This document shows, one piece after another, positions 1-9,651 of a DNA stretch of 64,000 nt; the first letter of the stretch is position 1, and every line of letters starts with the position of its first letter. The stretch is taken from assembly GCF_900105535.1 (NCBI RefSeq), contig NZ_LT629779.1, positions 3,968,001-4,032,000 of the forward strand. Reading direction: 5' to 3'. The notes beneath the pieces were generated by a model. It worked only from the letters and a program-made list of their open reading frames with translations. It was not told where the DNA came from and searched no databases. The DNA is from Pseudarthrobacter equi (lineage in GTDB: Bacteria; Actinomycetota; Actinomycetes; Actinomycetales; Micrococcaceae). The position numbers and the translations under genes are program-made.

Positions 1-759
1 CAGCAGCGAGAGCGAAAACGAGGCGAGGGTGTCGGTCAGCCAGTGGTAGCCCAGGTACAGCCTGCTCACCGACGCCAGCACGATGCCCACACCGGCACCG
101 ACGAACCCGAACACGGCAGCCCGGGTGTTCCTGCGGCGCGAAAAGATCAGGAAGGTGCCCACCAGCAGGAAGTCGCAGGCGCCCAGGACGTGGCCGGACG
201 GGAAGGAAAAGGTGTGGTCGATTCCGAAGAGCATCGTGTCCTCCGGCGGGCGGGACCGCTGGACGATGTGCAGGATGATCTGCGAGATGATGACGCCGCT
301 GAGCATTGCTGAAGCCAGCAGGATGGGGCGCCAGGCGTGCTTCGCCGCGAATCCCCACACCACGATGACCACCAGGACGATGATGGGCAGCGCGATGGGG
401 CCAAAGACCACGGCCAGGAAGATCATGACGGCGGTGAGGGCGCCGGAGCGCTCCGTCAGCAGCCAGTCGCGGACCGGGCTGTCTGCCGCGGACAGGCCGT
501 CCGCCTGCACCACGCTGACCAGGGTGGCGATGAACAGTGCCAGGCCAGCCACAGCCAGGATGACCGAGGCGCGGTAGAGGCCCCGCCGGTCCTCCGGTTC
601 CACAAAGCGTTCCTCCACCACGAACTTGTCGTGGAAGGCCCGCCAGCGTCCGGGCTTCCTGCCGGCCGCCGAGCGGGACGTTCCGGAGCCTGCTGTTTCG
701 TGCTGTGCCACCGTGGTGTCCGTCCTTGCCGCGTGGGTCAATGCCCAGTGAGTGTTCAT
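1..759 (-). CDS. PAP2-family membrane phosphatase (partial)
   Basis: The frame runs from an ATG at 759 off the left edge, giving 253 codons without a stop, so the C-terminus is missing. It encodes several hydrophobic segments and the PAP2 signature: an RP pair near residue 163, PSGH ending at His190 and SRLYLGYHWLTD at 232-243 with the His and Asp of the SR-x5-H-x3-D motif. The first motif lacks the usual Lys. The family dephosphorylates membrane lipids such as undecaprenyl or phosphatidate phosphates outside the membrane. A GTG at 711 is an alternative start; neither start has a clear ribosome site. Substrate cannot be told from the sequence. Confidence 0.85.
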   Translation of the reverse strand, partial: MNTHWALTHAARTDTTVAQHETAGSGTSRSAAGRKPGRWRAFHDKFVVEERFVEPEDRRGLYRASVILAVAGLALFIATLVSVVQADGLSAADSPVRDWLLTERSGALTAVMIFLAVVFGPIALPIIVLVVIVVWGFAAKHAWRPILLASAMLSGVIISQIILHIVQRSRPPEDTMLFGIDHTFSFPSGHVLGACDFLLVGTFLIFSRRRNTRAAVFGFVGAGVGIVLASVSRLYLGYHWLTDTLASFSLSLL

Positions 760-807
760 CCAGCGCAGCTTCGATAAGAAGATTGCTTAGGGTGAAGATT
801 ATCGCTG

Positions 808-2733
808 CTAAAGGGATCCCGTGGTGAACTGCCAGCTCTTTCCGGCCAGCGGGTTCCCGGCAAGGTCGCGGATGGCCGTCCCGCCGGCAACGGTCACCGT
901 GTATTTGGTCCGGGCGGCCAGCGGTTGCTGGGGGTCGAGGATCCACTGGTTGGTGGCGCCGTTCCGGGAAACCGTGGCGGCAACCAGGGCACCGGTGGCC
1001 GCGTTCCGCACTGTGAAGGAGGATCCGCCCACGCCCTGCACAGCCTCGCTGAAGGTGGCGGTGATGTTGTTCGCCCGCCGGACCAGCAGGGCGTTGCTGC
1101 CAGGGGTAAAGGCCGTGATTACAGGGGCGGGTCCGGTGGTGAACCGCCAGCTCGTGGTGCCCACGGGCGTCCCGGCGGCATCACGGATGGCCGTGGTGCC
1201 ACCGGTCAGCGTGGCCGTGTAGGTACCGTCTGCCGGGAGGTTCACGGACGGGTCGAGTGTGGCTGTCCGGGTGGCGGCGTTGTAGGTGACGGTGGCGGGA
1301 ATGGTGCCGCCGGCGGAGTTCTTCACTGTGAACGTTGCAGCGCCAACGCCCTGGACGGCGGCGCTGAAGGTTGCAGTCACGTTGGTTCCCGCGGCAACGG
1401 CCGTGGAGTTCGCGGCCGGGGACGCCGACGTCACGGCGGGCGCAGGAACCGGCGCGGGCGCAGGAACCGGCGCGGGCGCAGGAGCAGGAGCCGTACCTGC
1501 CGCGAAGAGCAGGCGGTTGGGTGTTCCGCCGGACGCTCCGCCGATCACCCCGGTTGTTGCGTTGGAAACCAGGGCCGCCGCCACCTGGGCCGGGGTGAGT
1601 GAACTGTTCTGGGACAGCAGCAGTGCCGCGGCTCCGGCAACGTGCGGGGAGGCCATGGACGTTCCGGACATTGATGCCGTGGCGCTGGTGGAGGTGTAGT
1701 ACGCGGACGTGATGCCAACGCCCGGTGCGTAGAGGTCCACGCAGGGGCCGAAGTTGGAGAAGGCCGCCTGCCGGTCCGCGGAATCGCTGGCCGCTACGGT
1801 GATGGCCGCGGGCACCCGGGCCGGCGAACTGCCGCAAGCGTCCACGGCGGAATTGCCCGCGGCAACCACTGCCGCGACGCCGTCGTCCATCACTGCCTGG
1901 ATGGCCGCGTCCACGGCCGTGCTGGCCGTGCCGCCCAGGCTGAGGTTGACCACTGCCGGGGCGCCGGCGGGGTGGTTGGCGGCCACCCAGTCGAGTCCCG
2001 CCACAACATCGGAGTTATGCCCGGAACCGCTGCAGTCCAGCACGCGCACGGGCACTACTGTGGCGGCTTTGGCCACACCGTAGGTGGAGCCGGCGACGGT
2101 ACCGGCAACGTGCGTGCCGTGGCCGTTACAGTCCCCGGAGCCCAGGCCGTCATTCACAGCGGTCCATCCGGCCGCCACCCGCCCGCCGAACTCGGCATGC
2201 TGGGCCAGGACCCCGGTGTCCACCACGTACGCCGTCACGCCGGAACCGGTGGCCGTCCAGGTGTAGGAGCCGGACAGCGGCAACGGCCGCTGGTCCACGC
2301 GGTCAAGCCCCCAGGGCGCGGGCTGCTGCGACCCCGCGAGGCTGACCGGCGCGTCCGGTTCCACAGAGGCGACGCGTGCGGACCGCGCCAGCGCCGCGGC
2401 CTGGGCCGGATTGGCGGTAACGACGGCGGCCCGCACCGCGTGCGTGAAGGTGCGCCCGACGCCGATGCCCTGCTTCCGCAGGCCGGCCGCCTCTGCGTCG
2501 ACGTCCGTGGCGGCCCGGTACTGGACGATGTAGCGTACGGCCGCGCCGGGATCCGTCGTGGGCGCGGCGCCCGCCGGCCCGGCCGTCACCAGGGCCGAGG
2601 CGGAAAGGACGGCAAGACCTGCGACGGCGGAGAACAGGACTGCAGCGGAGGGCAGCGCAAAGAATGGGGTACGGATGGCGGGGTCCTTGGAATTTGGCTG
2701 ATCGGCGGGCCGGGGAAGCGCCGCCACTACCAA
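808..2733 (-). CDS. Secreted subtilisin-like serine protease with two Big_5-type domains
   Basis: A 641-residue S8 peptidase of the proteinase K/aqualysin type. An N-terminal hydrophobic stretch (about 24-57, ending AGA-like) is a Sec signal. An I9 propeptide follows (about 65-130). The catalytic triad is visible: Asp172 in VVDTGV, His205 in HGTHVAG and Ser359 in [11 protein letters not shown], with oxyanion Asn294. A Pro-Ala linker (about 414-433) leads to two similar Ig-like domains (about 434-540 and 541-641), each ending in a W-x-F-T-T-G motif, of the Big_5/SbsA type. The protein should degrade extracellular protein, perhaps retained on a surface by the C-terminal domains. The exact start is uncertain because the first ~22 residues look dispensable. 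Confidence 0.93.
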   Translation of the reverse strand: MVVAALPRPADQPNSKDPAIRTPFFALPSAAVLFSAVAGLAVLSASALVTAGPAGAAPTTDPGAAVRYIVQYRAATDVDAEAAGLRKQGIGVGRTFTHAVRAAVVTANPAQAAALARSARVASVEPDAPVSLAGSQQPAPWGLDRVDQRPLPLSGSYTWTATGSGVTAYVVDTGVLAQHAEFGGRVAAGWTAVNDGLGSGDCNGHGTHVAGTVAGSTYGVAKAATVVPVRVLDCSGSGHNSDVVAGLDWVAANHPAGAPAVVNLSLGGTASTAVDAAIQAVMDDGVAAVVAAGNSAVDACGSSPARVPAAITVAASDSADRQAAFSNFGPCVDLYAPGVGITSAYYTSTSATASMSGTSMASPHVAGAAALLLSQNSSLTPAQVAAALVSNATTGVIGGASGGTPNRLLFAAGTAPAPAPAPVPAPAPVPAPAVTSASPAANSTAVAAGTNVTATFSAAVQGVGAATFTVKNSAGGTIPATVTYNAATRTATLDPSVNLPADGTYTATLTGGTTAIRDAAGTPVGTTSWRFTTGPAPVITAFTPGSNALLVRRANNITATFSEAVQGVGGSSFTVRNAATGALVAATVSRNGATNQWILDPQQPLAARTKYTVTVAGGTAIRDLAGNPLAGKSWQFTTGSL

Positions 2734-2811
2734 AAGGATAGGAGCCCGTTGCGACGCGCCGCGGCGTCCTTGCAGGATCCTGCGCGAACCCTTGGGGGTT
2801 CCTGCGGAGAC

Positions 2812-3705
2812 TCAGTCCTCCTGGTCTCCGGCACCCCCATCGGCGCCCGCTGCGCCCGCGCCCTGGTGGTCGCGCCAGCTGTGCTCGGGCTCGAATCCGA
2901 GGAGCCGCCGGGCCTTGTCGATGGACAGCATGGTTTCGTGCTCGCCGAGATCCTTGGTGACCTTGACGACGGGGAAGACCTCTGCGGCGAGGCTGGCGCT
3001 GGACCGGCTCATGACGGTGTCCGCGTTGGCCACGATGAACGCTTCGAACCCCGGCTTTCCGTTCTCGAGTGCCTTCACTACCGCCAGCGCGCCGTCGCGT
3101 CCGTCGATGTAGCCCCAGAGGTTCCACTTGCGCAGCATCGCGTCGGAGTCGAAGGACGGGAACCGCTCATAGTCTTCGATGTCCATGACGTTTGAGAACC
3201 GCAGTCCCACGATGCTGAGGTCCGGGTCCCAGCGGGTCATTTCCACGGCCATCTGCTCTTCCAGCTTCTTGACCAGGGAGTACGTGCTTTCGGGCCGGGC
3301 CGGGTACTCCTCGTCCACGGGAATGTAGGGCGGGTCGACGTCGAACGGCAGCCCAAGCACCGTCTCGCTGGAGGCGTACACCACCTTCTTTATCCCGGCG
3401 CGGCGCGCGGCCTGGAAGACGTTGTAGGTGGAGAGCATGTTGTTCTCGAACGTGGCGGCGTCCGGAAGGATGCCCGGAGCCGGTATGGCACCAAGGTGCA
3501 CCACGGCGTCGAACCCGTCGTGGCGGTCATCCACGCCCAGCAGGGCGTCCAGCACCTGGCCGTAGTTGCGCAGGTCCACCACCAGGAGCCCTGGGCTGCG
3601 TGTTCCCGCCCGGTCCAGGGTGAGGACCTGGTGGCCGTCATCCGTGAGGCGGCGGACCACATGCCGGCCGAGTTTTCCGTTTCCGCCGGTGACGGCAATC
3701 TTCAT
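2812..3705 (-). CDS. NAD(P)-dependent epimerase/dehydratase family protein
   Basis: A 297-residue extended short-chain dehydrogenase. It begins with a Rossmann nucleotide site (MKIAVTGGNGKLG, residues 1-13). The family Ser-Tyr-x3-Lys region is visible as YASSETVLG followed by STYSLVKK, giving Tyr and Lys four apart. It resembles NAD-dependent sugar-nucleotide epimerases, but the substrate is not evident. It starts 27 bases after the adenylate kinase stop on the same strand, so the two are probably co-transcribed. The C-terminal tail is rich in Gly, Ala and Asp and looks disordered. Confidence 0.88.
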   Translation of the reverse strand: MKIAVTGGNGKLGRHVVRRLTDDGHQVLTLDRAGTRSPGLLVVDLRNYGQVLDALLGVDDRHDGFDAVVHLGAIPAPGILPDAATFENNMLSTYNVFQAARRAGIKKVVYASSETVLGLPFDVDPPYIPVDEEYPARPESTYSLVKKLEEQMAVEMTRWDPDLSIVGLRFSNVMDIEDYERFPSFDSDAMLRKWNLWGYIDGRDGALAVVKALENGKPGFEAFIVANADTVMSRSSASLAAEVFPVVKVTKDLGEHETMLSIDKARRLLGFEPEHSWRDHQGAGAAGADGGAGDQED

Positions 3706-3732
3706 GGGGGTGTCCTTTTCTGGTGGGGCCGG

Positions 3733-4326
3733 TCAGGTGCGGGGAGGGAAAGAGGCCAGGAATTTTTCGACGGCGGCGATGGCCTGGGCGGTGATCTCCC
3801 CGGGGTCTCCGGTGCCGTCCACGGACACCAACAGTCCGCGGCCCGCATAGGCCGAGACTACTTCATGCGTTTCCGTGTGGTAGAGCTCCAGCCGGCGGCG
3901 GAACACCTCCTCGGTGTCATCCGAGCGGCCCTGCTCCTGTGCCCGCCGGTGCATGCGCTGCTCGAGTTCGGCGTCGGGTGCCAGCAGTTCAATGACGGCA
4001 TCCAGTACCCGGCCCTGCTCGGCCAGCATGCTGTCCAGCTCCGCCACCTGCGGCGGGGTGCGGGGATAGCCGTCCAGCAGGAAACCGGAACGGACGTCCG
4101 TGTCCTGCAGCCGGTCCCTGACGAGCGCATTGGTGAGGTGGTCCGGAACGAAACTGCCGCCGTCGAGATATCCCGCGGCCTGGCGGCCAAGCTCCGTTTC
4201 CCTGCTCACGTTGCTGCGGAAAATGTCGCCCGTGGAGACGGCCGGAACGTTGAAGTGACGGGCAAGGTGTTCGGCCTGCGTCCCCTTGCCCGAACCCGGC
4301 GGACCGATGATGAGCAGTCTGGTCAT
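3733..4326 (-). CDS. adk: Adenylate kinase (short-LID type)
   Basis: A 197-residue adenylate kinase that interconverts ATP, AMP and ADP. The P-loop GPPGSGKGT lies at 8-16, the AMP site is STGDIFR, the core has GFLLDGYPRTPPQ, and the short LID carries RSDDTEEVFRRRLELY. It lacks the long zinc-binding LID. The start at 4326 is fixed by a GGAGGGACG ribosome site; a longer open frame to 4623 has no family similarity. High-GC Gram-positives usually keep adk in the ribosomal protein cluster, so this copy beside an epimerase is probably a second one. That is inference because the rest of the genome is not visible. Confidence 0.92.
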   Translation of the reverse strand: MTRLLIIGPPGSGKGTQAEHLARHFNVPAVSTGDIFRSNVSRETELGRQAAGYLDGGSFVPDHLTNALVRDRLQDTDVRSGFLLDGYPRTPPQVAELDSMLAEQGRVLDAVIELLAPDAELEQRMHRRAQEQGRSDDTEEVFRRRLELYHTETHEVVSAYAGRGLLVSVDGTGDPGEITAQAIAAVEKFLASFPPRT

Positions 4327-4607
4327 GTTCGCGTCCCTCCGGCGAAGTGTCCGTTGGCGTCCGGTTGCCACCGCAGCCGCGGCGACCGCTTCATTCTGCC
4401 GGGAACACCCCGCGTCCGCCAGTGGTGGGGGCGCGGAAACATGACACTTTCGCCTGCAAAGCCATGTATATACTTCTGAATATCGGTTTAGCAGCAGGCC
4501 GTTGGAAAGTTCGTCGATCCAGCGACCTGAACCCCTTCCGGCTTTCCGCCGGCCGGTGTCCATGTTGCCTGGCTCGTTTTGACCTGAGCGAATGGCACCA
4601 GAGAATC
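4327..4607. other. Divergent intergenic region between adk and the GAF-ANTAR gene
   Basis: About 280 bases without a convincing gene. It holds the adk ribosome site at its left end. A TATACT hexamer at 4469-4474 (ATGTATATACTTC context) is a possible -10 box for the rightward operon, but no good -35 is at the right distance. The open frame of the ANTAR gene extends upstream to 4347, yet that extension is not domain-like. Confidence 0.4.
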
Positions 4608-5351
4608 GTGGCCAGCGAGTCAACAGCTAAAACCGATACATCCATCACTGAACACCTGCACGAGCTGGTCCTCAGCAGCTCCGACGTTGAGGACTTCCTT
4701 AATGAACTGGCGCAGGTGTCCGCACGCAATCTTTCCGAACCCGGCGACGAGATTTTGTGCGCCATCGCGCTGCTGCGGCAGCGCAAGCCCGCAACCGTGG
4801 CCAGCAGCAGCCCGGAAGCCGCATCGCTCGGCCTCCTCGAGCACCAGTACCCGGAGACGCCCAGCCTGACGGCGTCCTTGGAGAAGGTGACAGTGCATGT
4901 GCCGGACCTGGAAAAGGACGGCAGCTGGCCGGAGTATGCCGAGGCCGTCCTGGGCCAGGGGATCCGTTCTGTGCTTGCACTGCCGTTCCGGCTGGAGGGC
5001 GAAACCAAGGCCGCCCTGCTCCTGTATTCGCGGCGGCCGCACCGTTTCGAGGGGCGGGCGCTCAAGTTCGCCGAGGATTTCGTCGGCCAGACATCGCTGG
5101 CCCTCCGCCTGGCGGTGCGCTTTGCCCACTACAGCGAGACGGCGGCAAACCTGCGCGCCACGCTTGAATCCCGGACCGTGATCGATATGGCCGTGGGCAT
5201 CATCATGGCGCAGAACCGGTGCAGCCAGCAGGACGCCTTCGATATCCTCAAGACCGCTTCCAGCACCCGCAACTCCAAACTGCACGAGGTGGCCAGCGCG
5301 GTGGTCAACTCCCTGGGCCAGGGGCCGGCGAAGACACACTACGACGGCTAG
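4608..5351 (+). CDS. GAF-ANTAR RNA-binding regulator
   Basis: An N-terminal GAF sensor domain (about 30-170) is followed by a C-terminal ANTAR domain (about 175-240) with the typical LESRTVIDMAVGIIMAQNRC core and a following three-helix segment. ANTAR proteins bind paired hairpins in nascent RNA and prevent termination. The GAF part would sense a small ligand or redox state. I chose GTG 4608 because family similarity starts there; it is preceded only by a weak AGAGA. The gene ends 46 bases before the receiver gene and may head the surface-polymer operon. Two more GAF-ANTAR genes lie at 32819-34343. Confidence 0.88.
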   Translation: MASESTAKTDTSITEHLHELVLSSSDVEDFLNELAQVSARNLSEPGDEILCAIALLRQRKPATVASSSPEAASLGLLEHQYPETPSLTASLEKVTVHVPDLEKDGSWPEYAEAVLGQGIRSVLALPFRLEGETKAALLLYSRRPHRFEGRALKFAEDFVGQTSLALRLAVRFAHYSETAANLRATLESRTVIDMAVGIIMAQNRCSQQDAFDILKTASSTRNSKLHEVASAVVNSLGQGPAKTHYDG

Positions 5352-5397
5352 CCCCGCCACGCTAGACTGATGCCATCTTTTGGCCTGGGGGGCTTCG

Positions 5398-5841
5398 ATG
5401 GAACAACAACGTGTCTGCCTTGTGGTGGAGGACAACGACGATATCCGCGGTCTCATCACCGTGGTCCTGACGCGCGCCGGATTCGAGGTGCGGGCAGTGG
5501 CGAGCGGTGCTGAGGGCATCGCCGCCGCAGCCGACCCGTCGGTTTCGCTGGTAACGCTGGACCTTGGGCTGCCGGACATGGACGGCCACGTGGTGGCGCG
5601 GGCCGTCCGGGCGCTGAGCAAGGCGCCGCTGCTGTTCCTGACCGCCCGCTCCGAAGAGGACGATGTCCTGGCCGGGATGGCCTCGGGCGCAGCCGCCTAC
5701 CTCACCAAGCCCTTCCACCCGCAGGAACTCAAGGACCTGGCCAACCGGCTTTGCCCCGCTGCGCCTGCCCCGGCGGCCTCCAGCCCAGAGGCTCCCCACA
5801 TTTCACAGGCCAATCACATCAACGGCAAATCCTTCTGCTAA
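5398..5841 (+). CDS. Stand-alone response-regulator receiver protein
   Basis: A 147-residue REC domain with no output domain. Acidic pocket residues are Glu11-Asp12, the phospho-acceptor is Asp55 in TLDLGLPDMDG, Thr82 is conserved and Lys104 lies in TKPF. The remaining ~25 residues are an Ala/Pro-rich tail. No histidine kinase is nearby, so the partner is unknown. ATG 5398 is preferred over an upstream TTG at 5380 because a GGGGGG ribosome site lies just before it. It is 22 bases upstream of the phosphodiester glycosidase gene, which suggests a signalling role in that operon (inference). Confidence 0.92.
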   Translation: MEQQRVCLVVEDNDDIRGLITVVLTRAGFEVRAVASGAEGIAAAADPSVSLVTLDLGLPDMDGHVVARAVRALSKAPLLFLTARSEEDDVLAGMASGAAAYLTKPFHPQELKDLANRLCPAAPAPAASSPEAPHISQANHINGKSFC

Positions 5842-5863
5842 CTTGCCTCCGTAGAAATGGGGC

Positions 5864-6862
5864 ATGACATCCCAGCAGACCACCAAACGTAAACCAGGCC
5901 GCGTCAGGCGAGCCGTCATCGCCGGGGCCGTAGCCCTTACTCTTTCCGCCGGCGGCGCCACCGCCTGGGCGCTGGACCGGTTCGTGGTCCAGCATGTGGA
6001 GATTTCGGACGTCTCCGCATACCAAGCCAGCCAGGCCAGGACCGCCCAAAGCGGCACTGCCGAGTCCGGCACCACCACCGCGTCCAGCGACGGATCCGGA
6101 ACCGCAGCAGTCACCACTGATACGTCCTACACGTCGGATGCGTCCAACATCAGCATCTCCACGGTGACCACCGGCAGCGGCGACAGCGCCGTCACGTACT
6201 ACGTTGCCGACGTCGTGCTCGATGACGCCACCACGCTGCAGTCCGCCTTCGCCAACGACAGTTTCGGCGAGAACATCACCGAAACCACCTCCGCCATCGC
6301 CGAGGCGAACAACGCCATCTTCGCCATCAACGGCGATTACTACGGGTTCCGGGACACCGGCATCGTGATCCGCAACGGCGTGGTGTTCCGCGACGAAGGC
6401 GCCCGGCAGGGCCTCGCCTTCTACCGCGACGGCACGGTCAAGGTCTACGACGAAACCAGCACCACCGCCGAACAATTACTGGCGGACGGCGTCTGGAACA
6501 CCCTCTCCTTCGGCCCGTCACTCCTCGACAACGGTGAGGTGGCTTCCGGCATCGAAGACGTGGAGGTGGACACCAACTTCGGCAACCACTCCATCCAGGG
6601 CGAGCAGCCGCGCACCGCCGTGGGCATCATCGATGAAAACCACCTGGTGTTCGTGGTGGTGGATGGCCGCAGCCCCGGCTACAGCGCCGGCGTCACCATG
6701 ACCGGCCTGGCCGAAATCATGCAGGGCCTGGGTGCCACCACCGCGTACAACATCGACGGCGGCGGATCGTCCACCATGTACTTCAACGGCGGGCTGGTCA
6801 ACAACCCGCTGGGCGAGAACAAGGAACGCGGCACCTCCGACATTCTCTACATCGCCGGGTAG
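5864..6862 (+). CDS. Phosphodiester glycosidase (NAGPA domain) family exoprotein
   Basis: A 332-residue protein. One N-terminal hydrophobic segment (about 17-37) after a basic stretch is a signal or anchor; a Ser/Thr/Ala-rich linker follows (about 48-105). The C-terminal domain carries the NAGPA/DUF2233 signatures: INGDYYGF, RTAVGI, VVVDGR and the closing YNIDGGGSSTMYFNG. The family removes N-acetylglucosamine from phosphodiester linkages or acts on exopolysaccharides. The protein should work outside the membrane. It sits between the receiver protein and the GT2-GtrA gene with gaps of 22 and 6 bases. Confidence 0.9.
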   Translation: MTSQQTTKRKPGRVRRAVIAGAVALTLSAGGATAWALDRFVVQHVEISDVSAYQASQARTAQSGTAESGTTTASSDGSGTAAVTTDTSYTSDASNISISTVTTGSGDSAVTYYVADVVLDDATTLQSAFANDSFGENITETTSAIAEANNAIFAINGDYYGFRDTGIVIRNGVVFRDEGARQGLAFYRDGTVKVYDETSTTAEQLLADGVWNTLSFGPSLLDNGEVASGIEDVEVDTNFGNHSIQGEQPRTAVGIIDENHLVFVVVDGRSPGYSAGVTMTGLAEIMQGLGATTAYNIDGGGSSTMYFNGGLVNNPLGENKERGTSDILYIAG

Positions 6863-6868
6863 GCGGCC

Positions 6869-7993
6869 ATGATCATCCTGATCCCGGCCTACGAACCGGA
6901 CCACCACTTGCCCGCCCTGATCCGCCGGATCCGCGCCGCCGAGCCGTGGACCGCCGTCGTGGTGGTTGATGACGGCAGCGGCCCCGCCTACAAGGGCGTG
7001 TTCGACGACCTCAGGGCACTGGGGTGCCATGTCCTCGGCTACGCCCGCAACAGGGGAAAGGGCTTCGCCCTGAAGGCCGGCTTCGGCTTCATCGCGGACA
7101 GCCTGCCCGGCCATGACGTGGTGTGTGCGGACAGCGACGGCCAGCACACGGTGACGGACATCCTCAGGGTGGCCGGCAAGGTGCACGGGAACGGCAGTGA
7201 CCAGCGCGGCGCGGCCACCATGGTGCTCGGCAGCAGGAGCTTCACAGGGGATGTGCCTGCCCGCAGCCGCCTCGGCAACACGGCCACCAGGGCGCTGTTC
7301 ACCCTGGCCACCGGCGAGCGCATCCCGGACACCCAAACCGGGCTCCGCGGCTACCCGGCCGCCTTGCTCCCGTGGCTCCGGTCAGTCCGCGGCGACCGGT
7401 ACGAGTACGAGCTGAACCTGTTGCTGGAAGCGAAGAACGCCGGCTACTCCATCCAGTCCCTGGACATCGCCACCGTGTACCTGGACCACAACTCCGGTTC
7501 CCATTTCCGCCCGCTGGCAGACTCCGTGCGCATCTACGCCCCGCTCCTGAAGTTCCTCGGTTCATCGTTCGCGGCGTTCCTGGTGGACACAACGGTGTTC
7601 CTGCTGCTCACTGTGCTGGTGGATTCGTTGCTCCTGGCCGTGCTGGGGGCCCGGGCAGTGAGTTCCGCGGTGAACTTCCTGGTGAACCGCCATGTGGTGT
7701 TCGAACACGGCAGGCAACGCCCGGCCCGGTCCGCGGGGCTCCGCTATTTCAGCCTGGTGGCGGTACTCCTCGTCGCCAACGTTGCGCTGATCTGGGCCCT
7801 CGAGGCGATTGCCGTGCCGGCCCTGGCGGCCAAGATCCTGGCCGAAATCATGCTGCTCGCCATCAGCTTCTCCATACAGCAGCGCTGGCTTTTCGCCCGG
7901 AAGCAGGATCGTCTTCCTGCCGCAGAACCCGCACGCGAAGAGGCTGGGAAGGCTGCCGGCAAATCCCCCTCCGAAGCTCATATATCCGGCTAG
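6869..7993 (+). CDS. GT2 glycosyltransferase fused to GtrA-like membrane domain
   Basis: Residues 1 to about 215 are a DPM1-like family 2 glycosyltransferase: IPAYEP at the start, VVVDDGSG, ARNRGKGFALKAGF, the metal-binding DSDGQH and the DTQTGLRGY loop. Residues about 225-350 form a four-segment GtrA domain ending in the typical SFSIQQRWLF. Such fusions use a nucleotide sugar to glycosylate a polyprenyl phosphate and are linked to its translocation for surface glycan assembly. The gene starts 6 bases after the glycosidase stop and is followed by the DUF4956 gene after 76 bases. Confidence 0.92.
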   Translation: MIILIPAYEPDHHLPALIRRIRAAEPWTAVVVVDDGSGPAYKGVFDDLRALGCHVLGYARNRGKGFALKAGFGFIADSLPGHDVVCADSDGQHTVTDILRVAGKVHGNGSDQRGAATMVLGSRSFTGDVPARSRLGNTATRALFTLATGERIPDTQTGLRGYPAALLPWLRSVRGDRYEYELNLLLEAKNAGYSIQSLDIATVYLDHNSGSHFRPLADSVRIYAPLLKFLGSSFAAFLVDTTVFLLLTVLVDSLLLAVLGARAVSSAVNFLVNRHVVFEHGRQRPARSAGLRYFSLVAVLLVANVALIWALEAIAVPALAAKILAEIMLLAISFSIQQRWLFARKQDRLPAAEPAREEAGKAAGKSPSEAHISG

Positions 7994-8069
7994 GTTCCGT
8001 CACAGCACCTGCACAGTATGGCCGGGCATCGTAAGAAACAGCCCACCGAAAAACATTCCGGAGAATCCC

Positions 8070-8753
8070 ATGAACCTCATTTTCATCCTCGCCGACCTGG
8101 CAGCCATCAGCATCCTCACCTTCGCCCTCTACCTCCGCCGCCACCGCCGGCGCGACCTGGTGGTCTCCTACCTCGGCATGAACGTGGGGGTCCTGGCCGT
8201 CGCCACTGCACTGTCCGGCTCAGCGGCCGGACTGGGACTGGGACTGGGACTGTTCGGCGTCCTGTCCATCATCAGGCTCCGCTCCACCGAACTGGCCCAG
8301 CACGAGGTGGCCTACTACTTCTCGGCACTGGCCCTGGGCCTGATCGCCGGGCTCGGGATCGAGCCGCTCTGGCTGACCGTTTCGCTGATGGCCCTGATCC
8401 TGCTGGTGATGTTCGTGGGCGACCACCCCAAGGTCCTGCCGGCGCACCGCCACCAGACAGTCATCCTGGACCGGGCCATCGCCGAAGACGGCGAGCTGTA
8501 CGCCCGGCTGGAGGAAGTGCTGCACGGAAAGGTCCACTCCGCCACCATCCAGCAGCTGGACCTGGTCAATGACAAGACCATCGTGGACGTCCGCTACGCC
8601 TACTCCCCCGCCGCCTACCCCGCCCCTTCCGTCACGGGAACCCTCACGGGATATACGACGACGGCGCCGGCCACAGCAGGCACCATCCCCGCCGCTGAGT
8701 ACATCCCCAGCCCGGAGCAGCTTCCCGGCCACGTCCAGGCAGGCGTGCGATGA
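8070..8753 (+). CDS. DUF4956 domain membrane protein
   Basis: A 227-residue protein whose first ~120 residues hold four hydrophobic segments with RRDLVVSYLGMNVGV and a GLFGVLSIIRLRSTEL motif, typical of DUF4956. A soluble, partly alpha/beta C-terminal part follows (about 125-195) with a Pro/Thr-rich tail. Function is unknown. In my recollection the family often sits beside VTC-domain proteins. Here its ATGA overlaps the VTC gene start, so the two are translationally coupled and probably act together. Confidence 0.88.
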   Translation: MNLIFILADLAAISILTFALYLRRHRRRDLVVSYLGMNVGVLAVATALSGSAAGLGLGLGLFGVLSIIRLRSTELAQHEVAYYFSALALGLIAGLGIEPLWLTVSLMALILLVMFVGDHPKVLPAHRHQTVILDRAIAEDGELYARLEEVLHGKVHSATIQQLDLVNDKTIVDVRYAYSPAAYPAPSVTGTLTGYTTTAPATAGTIPAAEYIPSPEQLPGHVQAGVR

Positions 8754-9532
8754 ACCTCGCGGGCGCCGCCGTCGGGAATCTCCATCTCTTCCCCTCCGTG
8801 GGACTGGATGAACTGAACGCGGAGGCCGCACTCCAGACCCGCGTGGACCGCAAATACGTACTGGCCACCGGGACCGCGCGGCACCTGCTGGCCACCTTCG
8901 GGGCGGACATGCGGGTCCTGGAAATGGACGGAGCCCGCAGCTTCGCCTACGACTCCGTCTACTTCGACACCGCCGCCCTGGACAGCTACCTGCTGGCAGC
9001 CCGCGGCCGGCGCCGCCGCTACAAGATCCGCACGCGGACCTACGTGGACAGCGCCATCAGCTTCCTGGAAGTCAAAACCGAAGGCGCCCGGGAAGCCACC
9101 GTCAAGGAACGCATTCCATACCTGCCCGAGGACCGTTCACGGCTGACTGCCGAGGGGCTGGACTATGTTCGGGAAACCCTGGCCGCCGCGGTGGGGTCAG
9201 TCCCCGCCGGAACCCTGGAACCCGTCCTCGAAACCCGGTACCAGCGGACCACCTTCTACCTCCAGGAGTCCGGCAGCCGCGCCACCATCGATACCGGTGT
9301 GACGTGGCAGCGGCCAGGCCGGGAGCCGTGGCTCCTGCACGACGCCGTCATCCTCGAGACCAAGTCCGGTTCCACCGCCGGGCCGCTGGACCGGCACCTG
9401 TGGGCAGCCGGCGTCAGGCCGTCCCGGATCTCCAAGTTCGCCACCGGGATGGCCGCCCTCCGGCCAGAGCTTCCCGCCAACCGCTGGAACCGCACCTTGT
9501 CCCGCAGCCTCCCCCTCCGCCCAGCCGCCTGA
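8750..9532 (+). CDS. VTC-domain (polyphosphate polymerase-like) protein
   Basis: A 260-residue protein with the VTC tunnel fold: RVDRKYVL near the start, SVYFDTAALDSYL, RRRRYKIRTRTY, FLEVKTEG, VLETRYQRTTFYL, and a closing ILETKSG plus SKFATGM. The conserved basic residues and acidic EVK/ETK pairs match those that bind triphosphate and metal in yeast Vtc4, which makes polyphosphate from ATP. No SPX domain or membrane segment is present, so the coupled DUF4956 protein may supply the membrane part. The product of bacterial VTC proteins is not well established; calling it a polyphosphate polymerase is by family only. Confidence 0.88.
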   Translation: MNLAGAAVGNLHLFPSVGLDELNAEAALQTRVDRKYVLATGTARHLLATFGADMRVLEMDGARSFAYDSVYFDTAALDSYLLAARGRRRRYKIRTRTYVDSAISFLEVKTEGAREATVKERIPYLPEDRSRLTAEGLDYVRETLAAAVGSVPAGTLEPVLETRYQRTTFYLQESGSRATIDTGVTWQRPGREPWLLHDAVILETKSGSTAGPLDRHLWAAGVRPSRISKFATGMAALRPELPANRWNRTLSRSLPLRPAA

Positions 9533-9651
9533 GAGGCCCACCTCCGACCCGCCTGACTGGGCGCCTGGTTGACCGCCTGGCCAACAGCACGCTGCCCGGC
9601 ACACCATCCTGCACGCCTTACCACCCGCTCTCCCCCACCCAAGGACACTCC

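Noticed and set aside
1972..3195. Long plus-strand open frame (407 residues) opposite the protease and epimerase genes
   Set aside because: High-GC antisense shadow with low-complexity Gly/Arg/Pro composition; the minus-strand protease has clear catalytic motifs.
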